A DNA stretch of 64,000 nt from Bacillota bacterium. Its GTDB lineage: Bacteria > Bacillota > Bacilli > Paenibacillales > Paenibacillaceae. Shown here in pieces: positions 52,358 through 60,653 of the stretch (the stretch's first letter is position 1; every line of letters starts with the position of its first letter). The position numbers were made by a program, and so were the translations under genes. The notes beneath the pieces were generated by a model. It was not told the DNA's origin, made no database searches, and saw nothing but the letters and a program-made list of their open reading frames with translations. The stretch is taken from contig JAEZCJ010000034.1 in assembly GCA_023433615.1 (NCBI GenBank), positions 1-64,000 of the forward strand. Reading direction: 5' to 3'.

Positions 52358-53002
52358 ATGATACATTATGTATCTTTCCAATCGCCTCAATGGAGAAAGC
52401 TGACCGAAATTCGGGCTTATCTGAACAAAGAGATCAAGATGAAGCTGAATGGCGGACCGTGGGAGGCGATATCAGGCAGTACCGTTCAATATCCGATAAC
52501 CTATAACAGCACGACGTATTTGCCGGTTCGAGCGGTTGCGGAGGCGCTCGAAGTTCCGATCCAGTACGAATCGGCGACGAAGACGATCCATATCGGAGCG
52601 CGTACGTCAGGCGTTCCGATTCTGTCCGAATCGTACTCGCGCCTATCGGCAGTCGTCACCGACGATGCGGCAGATCGAATGATCGGCGGCGTCGATTACG
52701 GCGAGGCCATTTATTTTGACAAGGTGCTGCATTCGAACAGCCGATTCCAATTGGAGCCTAATGCCCAATATACGAAGCTTGTGTTGAAGATGGCAATCGA
52801 AGGCGACGAGACAGAGGTTCGCATCGTGAACGGCGCAACGAAAGAAGTCATTCATACTGCCGTATTGGCGCAAAGCGATGGACTTCGGGAAATCCATGCA
52901 GCGATTACCGGCGTGCGGACCGTCTCGATCGAGCTCATGGCGAAAGAACCGAACACGTCATCCAAAGCGTGGATCGTGGCAGGCGACTCTTATTATCAAT
53001 GA
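52358..53002 (+). CDS. Stalk-domain (copper amine oxidase N-terminal-like) protein without export signal
   Basis: About 214 residues from ATG 52358 (a TTG at 52319 would add 13). It contains the stalk repeat common in Paenibacillus surface proteins: a KMKLNGG strand then YNSTTYLPVRAVAEALEVPIQYE and KTIHIG. It is followed by an NPCBM-like beta domain (VDYGEAIYFDKVLHSNSRFQLEP, VSIELMAKE). Such proteins normally begin with a signal peptide; none is present. The AAGGAG at 52328 is not at a useful distance from any in-frame start, so the 5' end may be eroded. Confidence 0.65.
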   Translation: MIHYVSFQSPQWRKLTEIRAYLNKEIKMKLNGGPWEAISGSTVQYPITYNSTTYLPVRAVAEALEVPIQYESATKTIHIGARTSGVPILSESYSRLSAVVTDDAADRMIGGVDYGEAIYFDKVLHSNSRFQLEPNAQYTKLVLKMAIEGDETEVRIVNGATKEVIHTAVLAQSDGLREIHAAITGVRTVSIELMAKEPNTSSKAWIVAGDSYYQ

Positions 53003-53103
53003 GACGTCAGCATTAAGCTTCTTAACCTATGTTAAGGAGCGTTCGGCTGCTCGGCTGTACAATGTGGATATCCCAATGATCACAAGATCCAGGAGGTATT
53101 CCC

Positions 53104-53841
53104 ATGAAGCTTGCAGGTCAGACGATCCTTATTACAGGCGGTTCATCCGGCATCGGCCTAGCCTTGGCCAGGCAACTCGCAATCCGCAATACCGTCATCA
53201 TTGCAGGACGGGACGAGCGGAGACTGGAAGCCGCAAGCGCGTCCATCGCAGGCCTCCGTACGATCGCTTGCGACATCGCGCAAGCGGAGGAACGCATTCG
53301 TCTATGCGAAGCGTTGCTGCGCGATTATCCGAAGCTGAACGTGCTGATCAATAACGCCGGCATTCAGCGCCATCTCAGGTTCGACGCGGACCATGCCAGC
53401 CGATCGGCTGCCATACTGGAGGAGGAGACGAACGTCAATTTGTTGGCTCCGGTCCATCTTAGTTCGCTGCTGATCCCGCATCTGCTCAAACAACCCGCAG
53501 CCGCAATCATGAACGTGACGACAGGACTTGTCATCGTTCCGAAGGTCGAGTCGCCGCTCTACAGCACCTCCAAGGCCGCACTGTCCACTTTCACGAGCAC
53601 GCTCCGCAGCCAACTGAGGAACAGCTCCATACAAGTGACCGAGGCGATGCCGCCGTTGGTCGATACTCCGATGACGCATGGCAGAGGCAGCGGGAAGATT
53701 ACGGCCGAGGCTTGCGCCGCCGAGATGATCCGCGGGCTAGAGCAGGGAAAGGCGGTCATTCGCGTGGACAAGGTCAAGCTGCTGCATCTCATCAACAGGC
53801 TCTCGCCGGGCCTTGCAAGACGGATCATGGCGATGCGCTAG
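53104..53841 (+). CDS. SDR-family oxidoreductase (DltE-like)
   Basis: A 245-residue short-chain dehydrogenase with the cofactor motif TGGSSGIG (11-18), NNAG, and the catalytic YSTSK. The Asp/Arg pattern after strand 2 (AGRDERR) favours NADP(H). The ATG at 53104 follows AGGAGG. Substrate unknown. Confidence 0.9.
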   Translation: MKLAGQTILITGGSSGIGLALARQLAIRNTVIIAGRDERRLEAASASIAGLRTIACDIAQAEERIRLCEALLRDYPKLNVLINNAGIQRHLRFDADHASRSAAILEEETNVNLLAPVHLSSLLIPHLLKQPAAAIMNVTTGLVIVPKVESPLYSTSKAALSTFTSTLRSQLRNSSIQVTEAMPPLVDTPMTHGRGSGKITAEACAAEMIRGLEQGKAVIRVDKVKLLHLINRLSPGLARRIMAMR

Positions 53842-53866
53842 CCTTGGCTGCGACTGCAGCAGAACG

Positions 53867-54148
53867 TTACTCCTCCGACTCCGACTCCGATTTGCCATAG
53901 ACGATTGCCCGAACTCGCTCTTCGCTCAGACAGTACCTTTCCGATAGGCACGCGATCGTCTGCCCGCTGCGATAGGCATGGAGAATCTCCATGTTTCGCT
54001 GCTCAAGCGCATCGCGTGCTCCGCTGTTCGTCCCCCAAGCTTTTCGCTCCGCGCTAGGGATGTAGAGATGTGCGCCTTGGACGTACTTCTGAATCTCCTG
54101 CACAAGCGCCTCAGGGAGCACCTGCCTCGCGTTTAGATGTTTTTTCAT
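53867..54148 (-). CDS. Mor-like/CD3324-type small HTH protein (copy 1)
   Basis: A 93-residue protein related to the C-terminal DNA-binding part of Mor/C activators: VLPEALVQEIQKYVQGAHLYIP, an ARDALEQRN helix, and an HTH (TIACLSERYCLSEERVRAIV). It ends in an acidic SESESEE tail encoded by TCCGAC repeats. The ATG at 54148 has AGAGGG upstream. A paralogue of the same length lies at 55751. Confidence 0.8.
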   Translation of the reverse strand: MKKHLNARQVLPEALVQEIQKYVQGAHLYIPSAERKAWGTNSGARDALEQRNMEILHAYRSGQTIACLSERYCLSEERVRAIVYGKSESESEE

Positions 54149-54157
54149 TGGCGCCCT

Positions 54158-55120
54158 CTACACGGATTTCGACATGACAAGCGTGTGCGTCGGTGCCAGC
54201 AAAAAGCCTGCAGCGTACGCTTCAAGAATGAGATCGAAGCACTGCGAGCTCATCCGTGACCACGCCGCATTCACGCCGAGCTGCTGGAGCGAGGCGAGGA
54301 CGGCATAGAGCAGGAGCCGGATATCGTACGTTCCGACTTCCGCGCAAGGCCGGAAGTGCAGGCCTAGCATAACGGCATGGAACCCTTCATCCTTCGCCCA
54401 TACTTTGTAATAGGCAATGCCTTGGATCTGCCGGCCATCCTCGCCATAGAGACAGAGGAAGACGTGATCGGGGGTATGCTCGGCGAATTGTCCGCGATAC
54501 TCTTCAGCCAAGAACATCTCGCCGTCTTCATCCAACAATGTCGCAATCTCCGCGATCGTGGCAGCATCTGCGACGCGAACGCGACTGAGATCCAGGTATT
54601 CCGGCTGCTGCCAATCCGCAATGCTCCGATGGTCGGCGAACACATGGTAATGCGGACTGCAGGCAAAACCTTGCGCCTCGAAGAAGCTGATTCGCTCGTT
54701 GCGAATCTCGCCAAGCCGCATGCTGATCGTGTAGTAAAGCTGCGTTCCGCAGGCGGCTCGAACGGCCTGCTCGCACTCGGCGATGACGGAGGCGAGTAAG
54801 CGGCTGCCTTTCGCGCTGCAGCCGTATTCGAGATAACCGTTGCCCGTCGCGGGCGAAATGCCTACCGTTGCGAACGCTTCGATCGTCCCGTCGACGAACG
54901 CTGCGTAACCTTGCGTGTACAGCTGTGCGAGGATAACCGGTCTGTCTGCGTTCGAAGCAGGGAACAGCAGGCCGCGCCAATCGGTCTTGCGGTAGCTGAT
55001 GCTGTCGTCCGCGTAACGCTGCGGTTCCTGGCTCCAATTCGAGCGGTAATAGAGCGTTTCGATTCGTTCAAAGTCATCGTCCGGCAGGATCGCTCTTACG
55101 ATGCCATTCGCGTGCTGCAA
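54158..55120 (-). CDS. GNAT-family acetyltransferase-like protein
   Basis: About 320 residues with two GNAT-like halves: the first has YTQGYAAFVDGTIEAFATVGISPATGNGYLEYGCSAKGSRLL, the second FLCLYGEDGRQIQGIAYYKVW. I start at TTG 55120, 6 nt from AGGAGG; the ATG at 55126 directly abuts it and is an alternative. It ends 9 bp before the Mor-like gene, so the two are probably co-transcribed. Substrate unknown. Confidence 0.78.
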   Translation of the reverse strand: MQHANGIVRAILPDDDFERIETLYYRSNWSQEPQRYADDSISYRKTDWRGLLFPASNADRPVILAQLYTQGYAAFVDGTIEAFATVGISPATGNGYLEYGCSAKGSRLLASVIAECEQAVRAACGTQLYYTISMRLGEIRNERISFFEAQGFACSPHYHVFADHRSIADWQQPEYLDLSRVRVADAATIAEIATLLDEDGEMFLAEEYRGQFAEHTPDHVFLCLYGEDGRQIQGIAYYKVWAKDEGFHAVMLGLHFRPCAEVGTYDIRLLLYAVLASLQQLGVNAAWSRMSSQCFDLILEAYAAGFLLAPTHTLVMSKSV

Positions 55121-55315
55121 AGTCATCCTCCTATCGGATTCGAGATATGCTTCTATCTTCCCACAGTTGTTCAACAAGCGGTAGCCCGTAGATTGGGGGG
55201 ACACATTCTTAACCGAACCTATTCCATGGTAAAGTTCTCTTATAGCTGTTTTTTCGCTGGTCGGGGCCTAATTACCGGAAGTACAATAAGGTTGTCGGGC
55301 CGACGAAATAACAGG

Positions 55316-55410
55316 AAAGGAGCTGATCCGAGTGATTGACAATTTAGAGGTGATCTCCGTTTAACGGAGATCGCTTACGAACGGGGGGGCCGCAAGGCCT
55401 CCCTCATTAT
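55316..55410 (+). other. Ten-codon frame followed by two hairpins
   Basis: AAAGGAG (55317-55323 region) precedes GTG 55332 and the peptide MIDNLEVISV, which stops at 55364 inside a perfect hairpin (GATCTCCGTT / AACGGAGATC). A second hairpin, GGGGGGCC-GCAA-GGCCTCCC, follows and ends in a T-rich stretch. The peptide resembles the start of short holin-like toxins (x-L-E-V-I-S-L), so this may be a truncated toxin gene with its terminator. Confidence 0.35.
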
Positions 55411-55435
55411 TTCATTACGATATGGAAAATAATTC

Positions 55436-55640
55436 TTGTCATCTGTAAGTGCTTTCACTTATACTGTTGAAGTACGACATACTTACCGATCAGGTGAAAG
55501 GGGGATGCAGGAAATGCTCGCAAATATGGTGATGGACACGTAACCGCATACCGCATGTTCACCTGCAATGACATATGGCGCTTCTTCGCGCCGTTCATAG
55601 TCAGGCCGTTCCTGTGGATGCCATTTTCCACGGTTTTTTT
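55436..55640 (+). promoter_or_regulatory. Promoter with operator and structured leader ending in a terminator
   Basis: TTGTCA (55436-55441), an 18-bp spacer and TATACT (55460-55465) form a promoter whose spacer holds the palindrome TAAGTG-CTTT-CACTTA (55446-55461). In the transcript, CAGGTGAA (55491-55498) can pair with TTCACCTG (55558-55565). A GGCGC/GCGCC hairpin (55577-55592) follows, then a terminator CCTGTGGA/TCCACGG (55611-55633) with seven T. It precedes the small frame at 55681, the Mor-like gene and the ABC exporter. No known riboswitch class fits. A 9-codon frame (MLANMVMDT, ATG 55514) may be a leader peptide. Confidence 0.55.
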
Positions 55641-55680
55641 ATTTTTACCACCCATTCTAATGAAAAGGAGGCAGGCAAAC

Positions 55681-55788
55681 ATGATTCATGCATTCAACGC
55701 ATTGACGCATTACGCCGCAAGGAAGAACATATTCGAGGAGGACGTATACCGTGATTTACAAAAATGGAAGAGACGTGCTTCCCCCTAG
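55681..55788 (+). CDS. Small 35-residue protein overlapping the Mor-like gene
   Basis: The ATG at 55681 lies 9 nt after AAGGAGG (55665-55671). The product (MIHAFNALTHYAARKNIFEE...) is a charged amphipathic helix. It overlaps the GTG start at 55751 by 38 bp in another frame and contains that gene's GAGGAGG ribosome site, suggesting translational coupling. Function unknown. Confidence 0.5.
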   Translation: MIHAFNALTHYAARKNIFEEDVYRDLQKWKRRASP

Positions 55789-56032
55789 CCTGCTGAGGGA
55801 GCTGCAGCAATATATTCAAGGCGAAGTGGTCTATATACCCAAACCTAGCGACCAGCGCGCGAACTGGGGAGAAGTAAGCGGGGCGCGCAAGCAGCTTGCA
55901 GAACGGAACGAAGAGATCCATCGCTTCTATCGCAGCGGATGGACCGTTGCCGATCTGGAGCGCAAGTATCACCTATCCGGCGAGAGCATCCGGAAAATCA
56001 TCGTCAAAACCCGTAAACAGGCATTCACGTAG
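55751..56032 (+). CDS. Mor-like/CD3324-type small HTH protein (copy 2)
   Basis: A 93-residue paralogue of the 53867-54148 protein: VLPPSLLRELQQYIQGEVVYIP, an ARKQLAERNEEIHRFYRSGWT helix pair and an HTH (VADLERKYHLSGESIRKII). The GTG at 55751 follows GAGGAGG. Sixteen bp before the ABC exporter gene, it could be its local regulator. Confidence 0.8.
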   Translation: MIYKNGRDVLPPSLLRELQQYIQGEVVYIPKPSDQRANWGEVSGARKQLAERNEEIHRFYRSGWTVADLERKYHLSGESIRKIIVKTRKQAFT

Positions 56033-56047
56033 CGAAGGAGAATAAGA

Positions 56048-58240
56048 ATGGCTATTGCAAATAAGCTGCCGGAGTCGATTCTGGACCAGCTGCCTGCTGC
56101 GCCGATCTTCTTCGCGAAGTCGGATCTGACGCCTGACGGGCATTTCGGCGAACAATGGATCGTGCTCACGGAACAAGAAATCATGCTGTGGGGCGCGGAC
56201 GGCGCACTGTCGTCCCGCCTCGCGATTGCAGACGTAACGGATGCAAGGGCAGTCGGCGGGATCGGCGGCGGCACGCTGCTGGCCGATACGAAGAACGGGC
56301 CTGTCGTCATCGGACGCTACACCGCTGCGTTGTCCTCCGTATTCGGCTACGCAGCTAAGCTGATCGGCGCGGTCGCGAAGGGCGAGGAGCGGCCGACGGC
56401 GTCGGAGAATGAGTTCCCTCGCTATTGCCCGAGCTGCGACAATCCGCTCTCCGAGGGTACGCAGGTGTGCCCGATCTGCAAGAACAACGGCAAGGTCATG
56501 CTGCGAATGCTGCGCTATGCGAAGCCTTACAAGCTGCAGATGACTGCAGCGGGATTCCTGCTCATATTGACCGCTGTCGTGGAATTAATTCCGATTTACT
56601 TAACGAAAATCATGATCGATGACGTGCTGCAGCCGAAGGACATGGGTTCCACGCTGCTGTGGATTGTGCTCGGGTTAGGCGCAACGACGCTTGTCATGTC
56701 GATTATGCAGACCGTTCGCGGATTGATCGGCGTATGGGTCGGATCGAAGCTGATGGGCGATCTGCGCAAAGATATTTATAACGCGCTGATGCGTCTATCG
56801 CTGGCTTTTTTCGACCGTCGCCAGACCTCGCAGTTCATCGGCAGGGTGAACAGCGATTCGGAGTCGATGCGTCAATTCATGACGGACGGCGTCATCTGGG
56901 TGAGCGGCGAAACGCTGCGCGTCATCGCGATCTTCGTCGTCATGTTCGGGTTGGATTGGAAGCTGACGCTGCTGGCGCTCCTGCCGATGCCGCTCATGGC
57001 AATCGTGTCGCTCACGGTATGGCCGAAGATCGGGCGTCGCTGGTATCAGCAGTGGCGGTCCATCTTCCGGCTCAACGTGCTCGTCGGAGATTCGCTCCAA
57101 GGCATCCGCGTCGTGAAGGCCTTCGGACAGGAGACGACCGAGATGTCGCGCTATTCCGAAGCGAATCGCGAGGTGGTCCGACATAATATCCGCATCGAAG
57201 GACTCTTTCAGGGATTGTTCCCGCTGTTCTCCCTGATCGCCGGCGTCGGGACGCTGCTGATCTGGTTCAACGGCGGGCAGAAGGTGCTTCAGGATCATAT
57301 GCAACTGGGCACGCTTATGGCTCTGGTTGCCTATCTGGGCATGCTGTTCGGACCGCTGCAGTGGATGAGTCAGATGATCACCTGGGCGAGCAATGCGCTG
57401 TCGGCGGCAGACCGCGTGTTCGAGATTATGGATACGCCGTCAGAGGTGCCGGAAGCGCGGGATCCCCGGCCGATCGGCACGATCAAGGGCGATGTGCGAT
57501 TCTCCGGCGTCTCGTACGGCTACGAGAAGCATCATCCCGTGCTCAAGGGGATCGATCTCCATGTGAGGCCGGGCGAGATGATCGGGCTGGTCGGCCACTC
57601 CGGCGCAGGCAAGTCGACCTTTATCAATATGATCTGCCGCTTCTATGACGCGGACGAGGGCTCGATTGCCATTGACGGCATCGACCTGCGCAGCATCAGC
57701 CAGACGGACATGCGCAAGCAGATCGGCGTCGTCCTGCAGGAGACGTTCCTGTTCGACGGCACGATCGCCGAGAACATTGCGTATTCGAAGCCGGACGCCA
57801 CGCCGATCGAGATCATGCGTGCGGCGAAGATCGCGAACGCGCATGACTTCATCGTGCGGCTGCCTGACGGGTACGATACCCGCGTCGGCGAGCGCGGCCA
57901 TCGGCTGTCCGGCGGAGAGAAGCAGCGCGTGGCGATTGCCCGGGCGATTATCCACGATCCGCGCATTCTGATCCTGGACGAAGCGACCGCGTCGGTCGAT
58001 ACCGAGACGGAGCGGCAGATCCAGGAAGCGATCTCGCGGCTGATCGAAGGCCGCACGACGTTCGCGATCGCGCATCGCTTGTCGACGCTGCGGAACGCGG
58101 ACCGCATCGTGGTGCTGGACCGCGGCAGGATCGTGGAGGCCGGAACGCATGAGGAGCTATTGGCGCAGAAGGGCGCCTATCACAAGCTGGTCGAGGCGCA
58201 GCAGGAGTTGTCCAAGATCAAGGGGGTGGAGGCGTCATGA
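56048..58240 (+). CDS. ABC exporter (permease-ATPase fusion) with N-terminal zinc ribbon, DUF1854-associated
   Basis: A 730-residue half-transporter. Residues 1-120 form an extra cytoplasmic domain, then a zinc ribbon CPSCDNPLSEGTQVCPIC. A six-helix exporter domain follows (about 155-440). The ATPase has Walker A GHSGAGKS, signature LSGGEKQR, Walker B ILILDEATASVD and the H-loop AHRLST. It overlaps the next gene, a DUF1854 protein, by four bases. From memory, this pair is the type annotated as cyanophycin-metabolism-associated ABC transporter; no cyanophycin synthetase is in the window. The ATG at 56048 follows GAAGGAG. Confidence 0.88.
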   Translation: MAIANKLPESILDQLPAAPIFFAKSDLTPDGHFGEQWIVLTEQEIMLWGADGALSSRLAIADVTDARAVGGIGGGTLLADTKNGPVVIGRYTAALSSVFGYAAKLIGAVAKGEERPTASENEFPRYCPSCDNPLSEGTQVCPICKNNGKVMLRMLRYAKPYKLQMTAAGFLLILTAVVELIPIYLTKIMIDDVLQPKDMGSTLLWIVLGLGATTLVMSIMQTVRGLIGVWVGSKLMGDLRKDIYNALMRLSLAFFDRRQTSQFIGRVNSDSESMRQFMTDGVIWVSGETLRVIAIFVVMFGLDWKLTLLALLPMPLMAIVSLTVWPKIGRRWYQQWRSIFRLNVLVGDSLQGIRVVKAFGQETTEMSRYSEANREVVRHNIRIEGLFQGLFPLFSLIAGVGTLLIWFNGGQKVLQDHMQLGTLMALVAYLGMLFGPLQWMSQMITWASNALSAADRVFEIMDTPSEVPEARDPRPIGTIKGDVRFSGVSYGYEKHHPVLKGIDLHVRPGEMIGLVGHSGAGKSTFINMICRFYDADEGSIAIDGIDLRSISQTDMRKQIGVVLQETFLFDGTIAENIAYSKPDATPIEIMRAAKIANAHDFIVRLPDGYDTRVGERGHRLSGGEKQRVAIARAIIHDPRILILDEATASVDTETERQIQEAISRLIEGRTTFAIAHRLSTLRNADRIVVLDRGRIVEAGTHEELLAQKGAYHKLVEAQQELSKIKGVEAS

Positions 58241-58740
58241 CAGCAGCCGACAAGTACGACATTCGCGTCCTGAAGCCTTCGGTGGTCATGTTCAGCCGCG
58301 GGGCGGGCGGCGTCTTCCAAGGCGCGGTAGACGGCGTGGCGTACGACGAGCTGGTCGTCTACCGGACGTTCCCTTTCCTCTATACGACGCAGTATATTTC
58401 CGTTCGGAATGCGAAGGGGGAAGAGCTCGGCGTCGTGGCCGACATTGCCGAGCTGGATGATGAAAGCCGCAGGGAGGCGCTGCAAGAGCTGCAGTACCGC
58501 TACTTCCTGCCGCGGGTGACGCGGGTAGAGAGCGTCAAGCAGAAGGCGGACATGTGGATCTGGGAGCTGGCGACGAGTCTGGGTTCGACTCGCATGGCCA
58601 TGCGCAATCTGCACGAGCATCTGCAATTCCCGGGCGGGAACCGGGTCATCCTGACGGATCTCAACGGCAGACGCGTCGAGATCGCCGACTGGCGCGCGCT
58701 TGATGCGCATAGCCGCAAGCAGTTGACGGATATCGTATAG
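58237..58740 (+). CDS. DUF1854 family protein
   Basis: A 167-residue soluble protein partnering the exporter: TFPFLYTTQYISVRNAKGEELG, ELQYRYFLPRVTRVESVKQKAD and LTDLNGRRVEIADWRAL are typical DUF1854 blocks. The ATG overlaps the exporter stop. The pairing suggests a regulatory or accessory subunit. Confidence 0.88.
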   Translation: MTAADKYDIRVLKPSVVMFSRGAGGVFQGAVDGVAYDELVVYRTFPFLYTTQYISVRNAKGEELGVVADIAELDDESRREALQELQYRYFLPRVTRVESVKQKADMWIWELATSLGSTRMAMRNLHEHLQFPGGNRVILTDLNGRRVEIADWRALDAHSRKQLTDIV

Positions 58741-58765
58741 CTACTGCGGATGGACAGAGAACATG

Positions 58766-58796
58766 GAAGCACTCGCCGAATGTCGGCGGGTGCTTC
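58766..58796. terminator. Terminator between convergent genes
   Basis: GAAGCACTCGCCGA (58766-58779) and TCGGCGGGTGCTTC (58783-58796) form a 14-bp stem with one T-G pair, between the rightward DUF1854 gene and the leftward small membrane protein. It could serve both. Confidence 0.75.
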
Positions 58797-58797
58797 T

Positions 58798-59007
58798 TCA
58801 GTTGGGGAGAAGACCTGACGTTAGAAGGAAGATTCCCGCAACAATTGCGAATAGGCCGCCTATGCGAGCCGAAATCAGCGCGGCGGTGCTCGGTTGGGCA
58901 TTCTTGAATTGCCAACCTACCCCCAGATACCACGAGACCTTAGGGAACAGTAAGCCAACAATCCCCAAAATAATAAAGAGAATCGGGATTAATGTGAACA
59001 TGAACAT
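58798..59007 (-). CDS. Small two-helix membrane protein (DUF6199-like)
   Basis: A 69-residue protein with two membrane helices (about 2-20 and 46-66) flanking KVSWYLGVGWQFKNAQPS, a block I recall from DUF6199 proteins. The ATG at 59007 is 9 nt after AGAGG; upstream frame extension is basic and unlikely. Confidence 0.7.
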   Translation of the reverse strand: MFMFTLIPILFIILGIVGLLFPKVSWYLGVGWQFKNAQPSTAALISARIGGLFAIVAGIFLLTSGLLPN

Positions 59008-59178
59008 ACTCGATAACCTCTTTTCCCCGGTAGTCCACTCGATCAAGATCCCTACGCGATCAGAACAGAGACGCAATACTTGCTAGAGACGGGGTTATAG
59101 CACTGTAGCGGAACGGATTGCATAAATGCGAAACATACGTCAGAAAAAACTGTGCGGATTAACCTGGCGCTGCTCAGC

Positions 59179-59691
59179 TTAAGTGCTTGCCGAAGCCGAA
59201 GCGGCATTGTTGTTGCGCTTCTGGATGCTGTGCATGCCCATGACGACGGCAATCAATTCGTAGCTGTCGAGCAACGAGGCGCGATTGTTCAGGCAGAATG
59301 CCCCCGATTCCAGCCAACCGCTTGTCTTATGGAAAGACGCAACTTCGATGCCGGCGTGGTCGATTATGGCGTACGAACGCGAGAATGCGGGCGATTCGAT
59401 CGTGTAGATGCCGCGTTCTCCCGCGTCGTACTCGTAACGCTTCGAGAAGAAAGACAGCCTGCTCCTGAGTACGCCTAACAAGGACTGGCTGGCATCCGCG
59501 ACCTCCCATTTGCCGGAGAAGAAGCGGAAGCTGCCGGTAACGCGCAACTCGCCGCTCGGTCCGTATACCGTTAGCGATGCGCTGAACATGCTTCGCAGAT
59601 CCAACATCCCCGCCTGCTCACCTGCGGCATTCATGATCGGCGTCTCGCCGCTGCTGAAGAAGTTATCCCTGAAATACAACTCCACCGTCAT
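59179..59691 (-). CDS. LURP-one/tubby-like beta-barrel protein
   Basis: A 170-residue all-beta protein: LYFRDNFFSSGETPIMNAAGEQAGMLD, repeated strand pairs, and a C-terminal hydrophobic helix (SYELIAVVMGMHSIQ), as in YxjI/LURP-one-related proteins that share the scramblase/tubby fold. The ATG at 59691 follows GGAAGGGG; an upstream extension is Cys/Phe-rich and unlikely. Function unknown. Confidence 0.65.
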   Translation of the reverse strand: MTVELYFRDNFFSSGETPIMNAAGEQAGMLDLRSMFSASLTVYGPSGELRVTGSFRFFSGKWEVADASQSLLGVLRSRLSFFSKRYEYDAGERGIYTIESPAFSRSYAIIDHAGIEVASFHKTSGWLESGAFCLNNRASLLDSYELIAVVMGMHSIQKRNNNAASASAST

Positions 59692-59884
59692 AACCCCTTC
59701 CCGGAAATGCGCTTTTAAGAATGATACGAATGAGCAAGACAGATGTTTCAAGCACCGGAAGCGGATTCCGCGCGGACACATTTTCGCATAACTAGACGGA
59801 CTGTCCTTCCTTATTTTATCGAATGGAATACGTTATATGGATTGTAAATCATCTATGCGTATTCGATAGGGAGGCGCAAGGAGA

Positions 59885-60646
59885 ATGGTTCCTAGAAGGT
59901 TGTGGCATGTTCGCAATAAATGGAGAAGGCATCTCAGCTTGATCGGCAGCCGAAAGGTGCTTCGCCACATTCCTCCTACCCGACTGCTCACAAGAGAGTC
60001 GCTACGCAGCTATCTCGGGCGGTATAAGGAGGTCTATATTAAGCCGATTCACGGATCGTATGGCAACAACATTATGAAGGTGAGCCGGCGCAGGAGAGGC
60101 TACGTCGTTCAACGCGAGGAACGAATCACGAGGGTGGGACAGAAAGGGGTTGCGAAGGCCGTCTTCCGTCATGCCCGAAGCCGTTCCTTCATGATTCAAC
60201 GAGGCGTGTCCATCTTGACCAACGGTCGACGTCCGGTTGATTTTCGGATTCTGCTGCTACGTCCGAACGACCGCTGGGAGCTCATGGGGATCATGGGCAA
60301 GGTGGCCTCAGGCAATCGAATCGTGACCAACTATAGGCATGGCGGCAAACCCATCCAGCTCAGGACGGCGCTGAAGCGAGCCGGGTGGTCGAATGCCGAT
60401 ATTGCCAAGTGCAAGGCCTCGATGGAGCGATTATGCCTGAACGCTGCAGAGCAGTTCACGAGACGTCACCGGGAATGCAGGCGACTCGGCGTCGACATCG
60501 CCGTCGATCGCAGACAAGGCTTGTGGATCCTCGAGGTGAACACGAATCCCGAGTATGCCTTATTCCGTTATCACGAGAACAAGCAGCTCCACGGTCGCAT
60601 CGGACGCAACATGCGAATCATCCGCTCGAAGCAATCGCGAAGCTGA
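59885..60646 (+). CDS. YheC/YheD family endospore coat-associated protein (copy 2)
   Basis: A 253-residue paralogue of the 49030-49839 protein with VYIKPIHGSYGNNIMKV, IQRGVSILTNGRRPVDFRIL, GIMGKVASGNRIVTNYRHGGK and LWILEVNTNPEY. It is notably Arg-rich. The ATG at 59885 follows AAGGAG. Spore-associated by family; biochemical role unknown. Confidence 0.85.
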   Translation: MVPRRLWHVRNKWRRHLSLIGSRKVLRHIPPTRLLTRESLRSYLGRYKEVYIKPIHGSYGNNIMKVSRRRRGYVVQREERITRVGQKGVAKAVFRHARSRSFMIQRGVSILTNGRRPVDFRILLLRPNDRWELMGIMGKVASGNRIVTNYRHGGKPIQLRTALKRAGWSNADIAKCKASMERLCLNAAEQFTRRHRECRRLGVDIAVDRRQGLWILEVNTNPEYALFRYHENKQLHGRIGRNMRIIRSKQSRS

Positions 60647-60653
60647 AGGCCGC

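Noticed and set aside
55491..55592. Resemblance to a fluoride (crcB) or Mg2+ (M-box) riboswitch
   Set aside because: A few words (GGTGATGG, AACCGC, AATGACA) recall crcB, but the pairing that should join them is absent, and the M-box core is missing.
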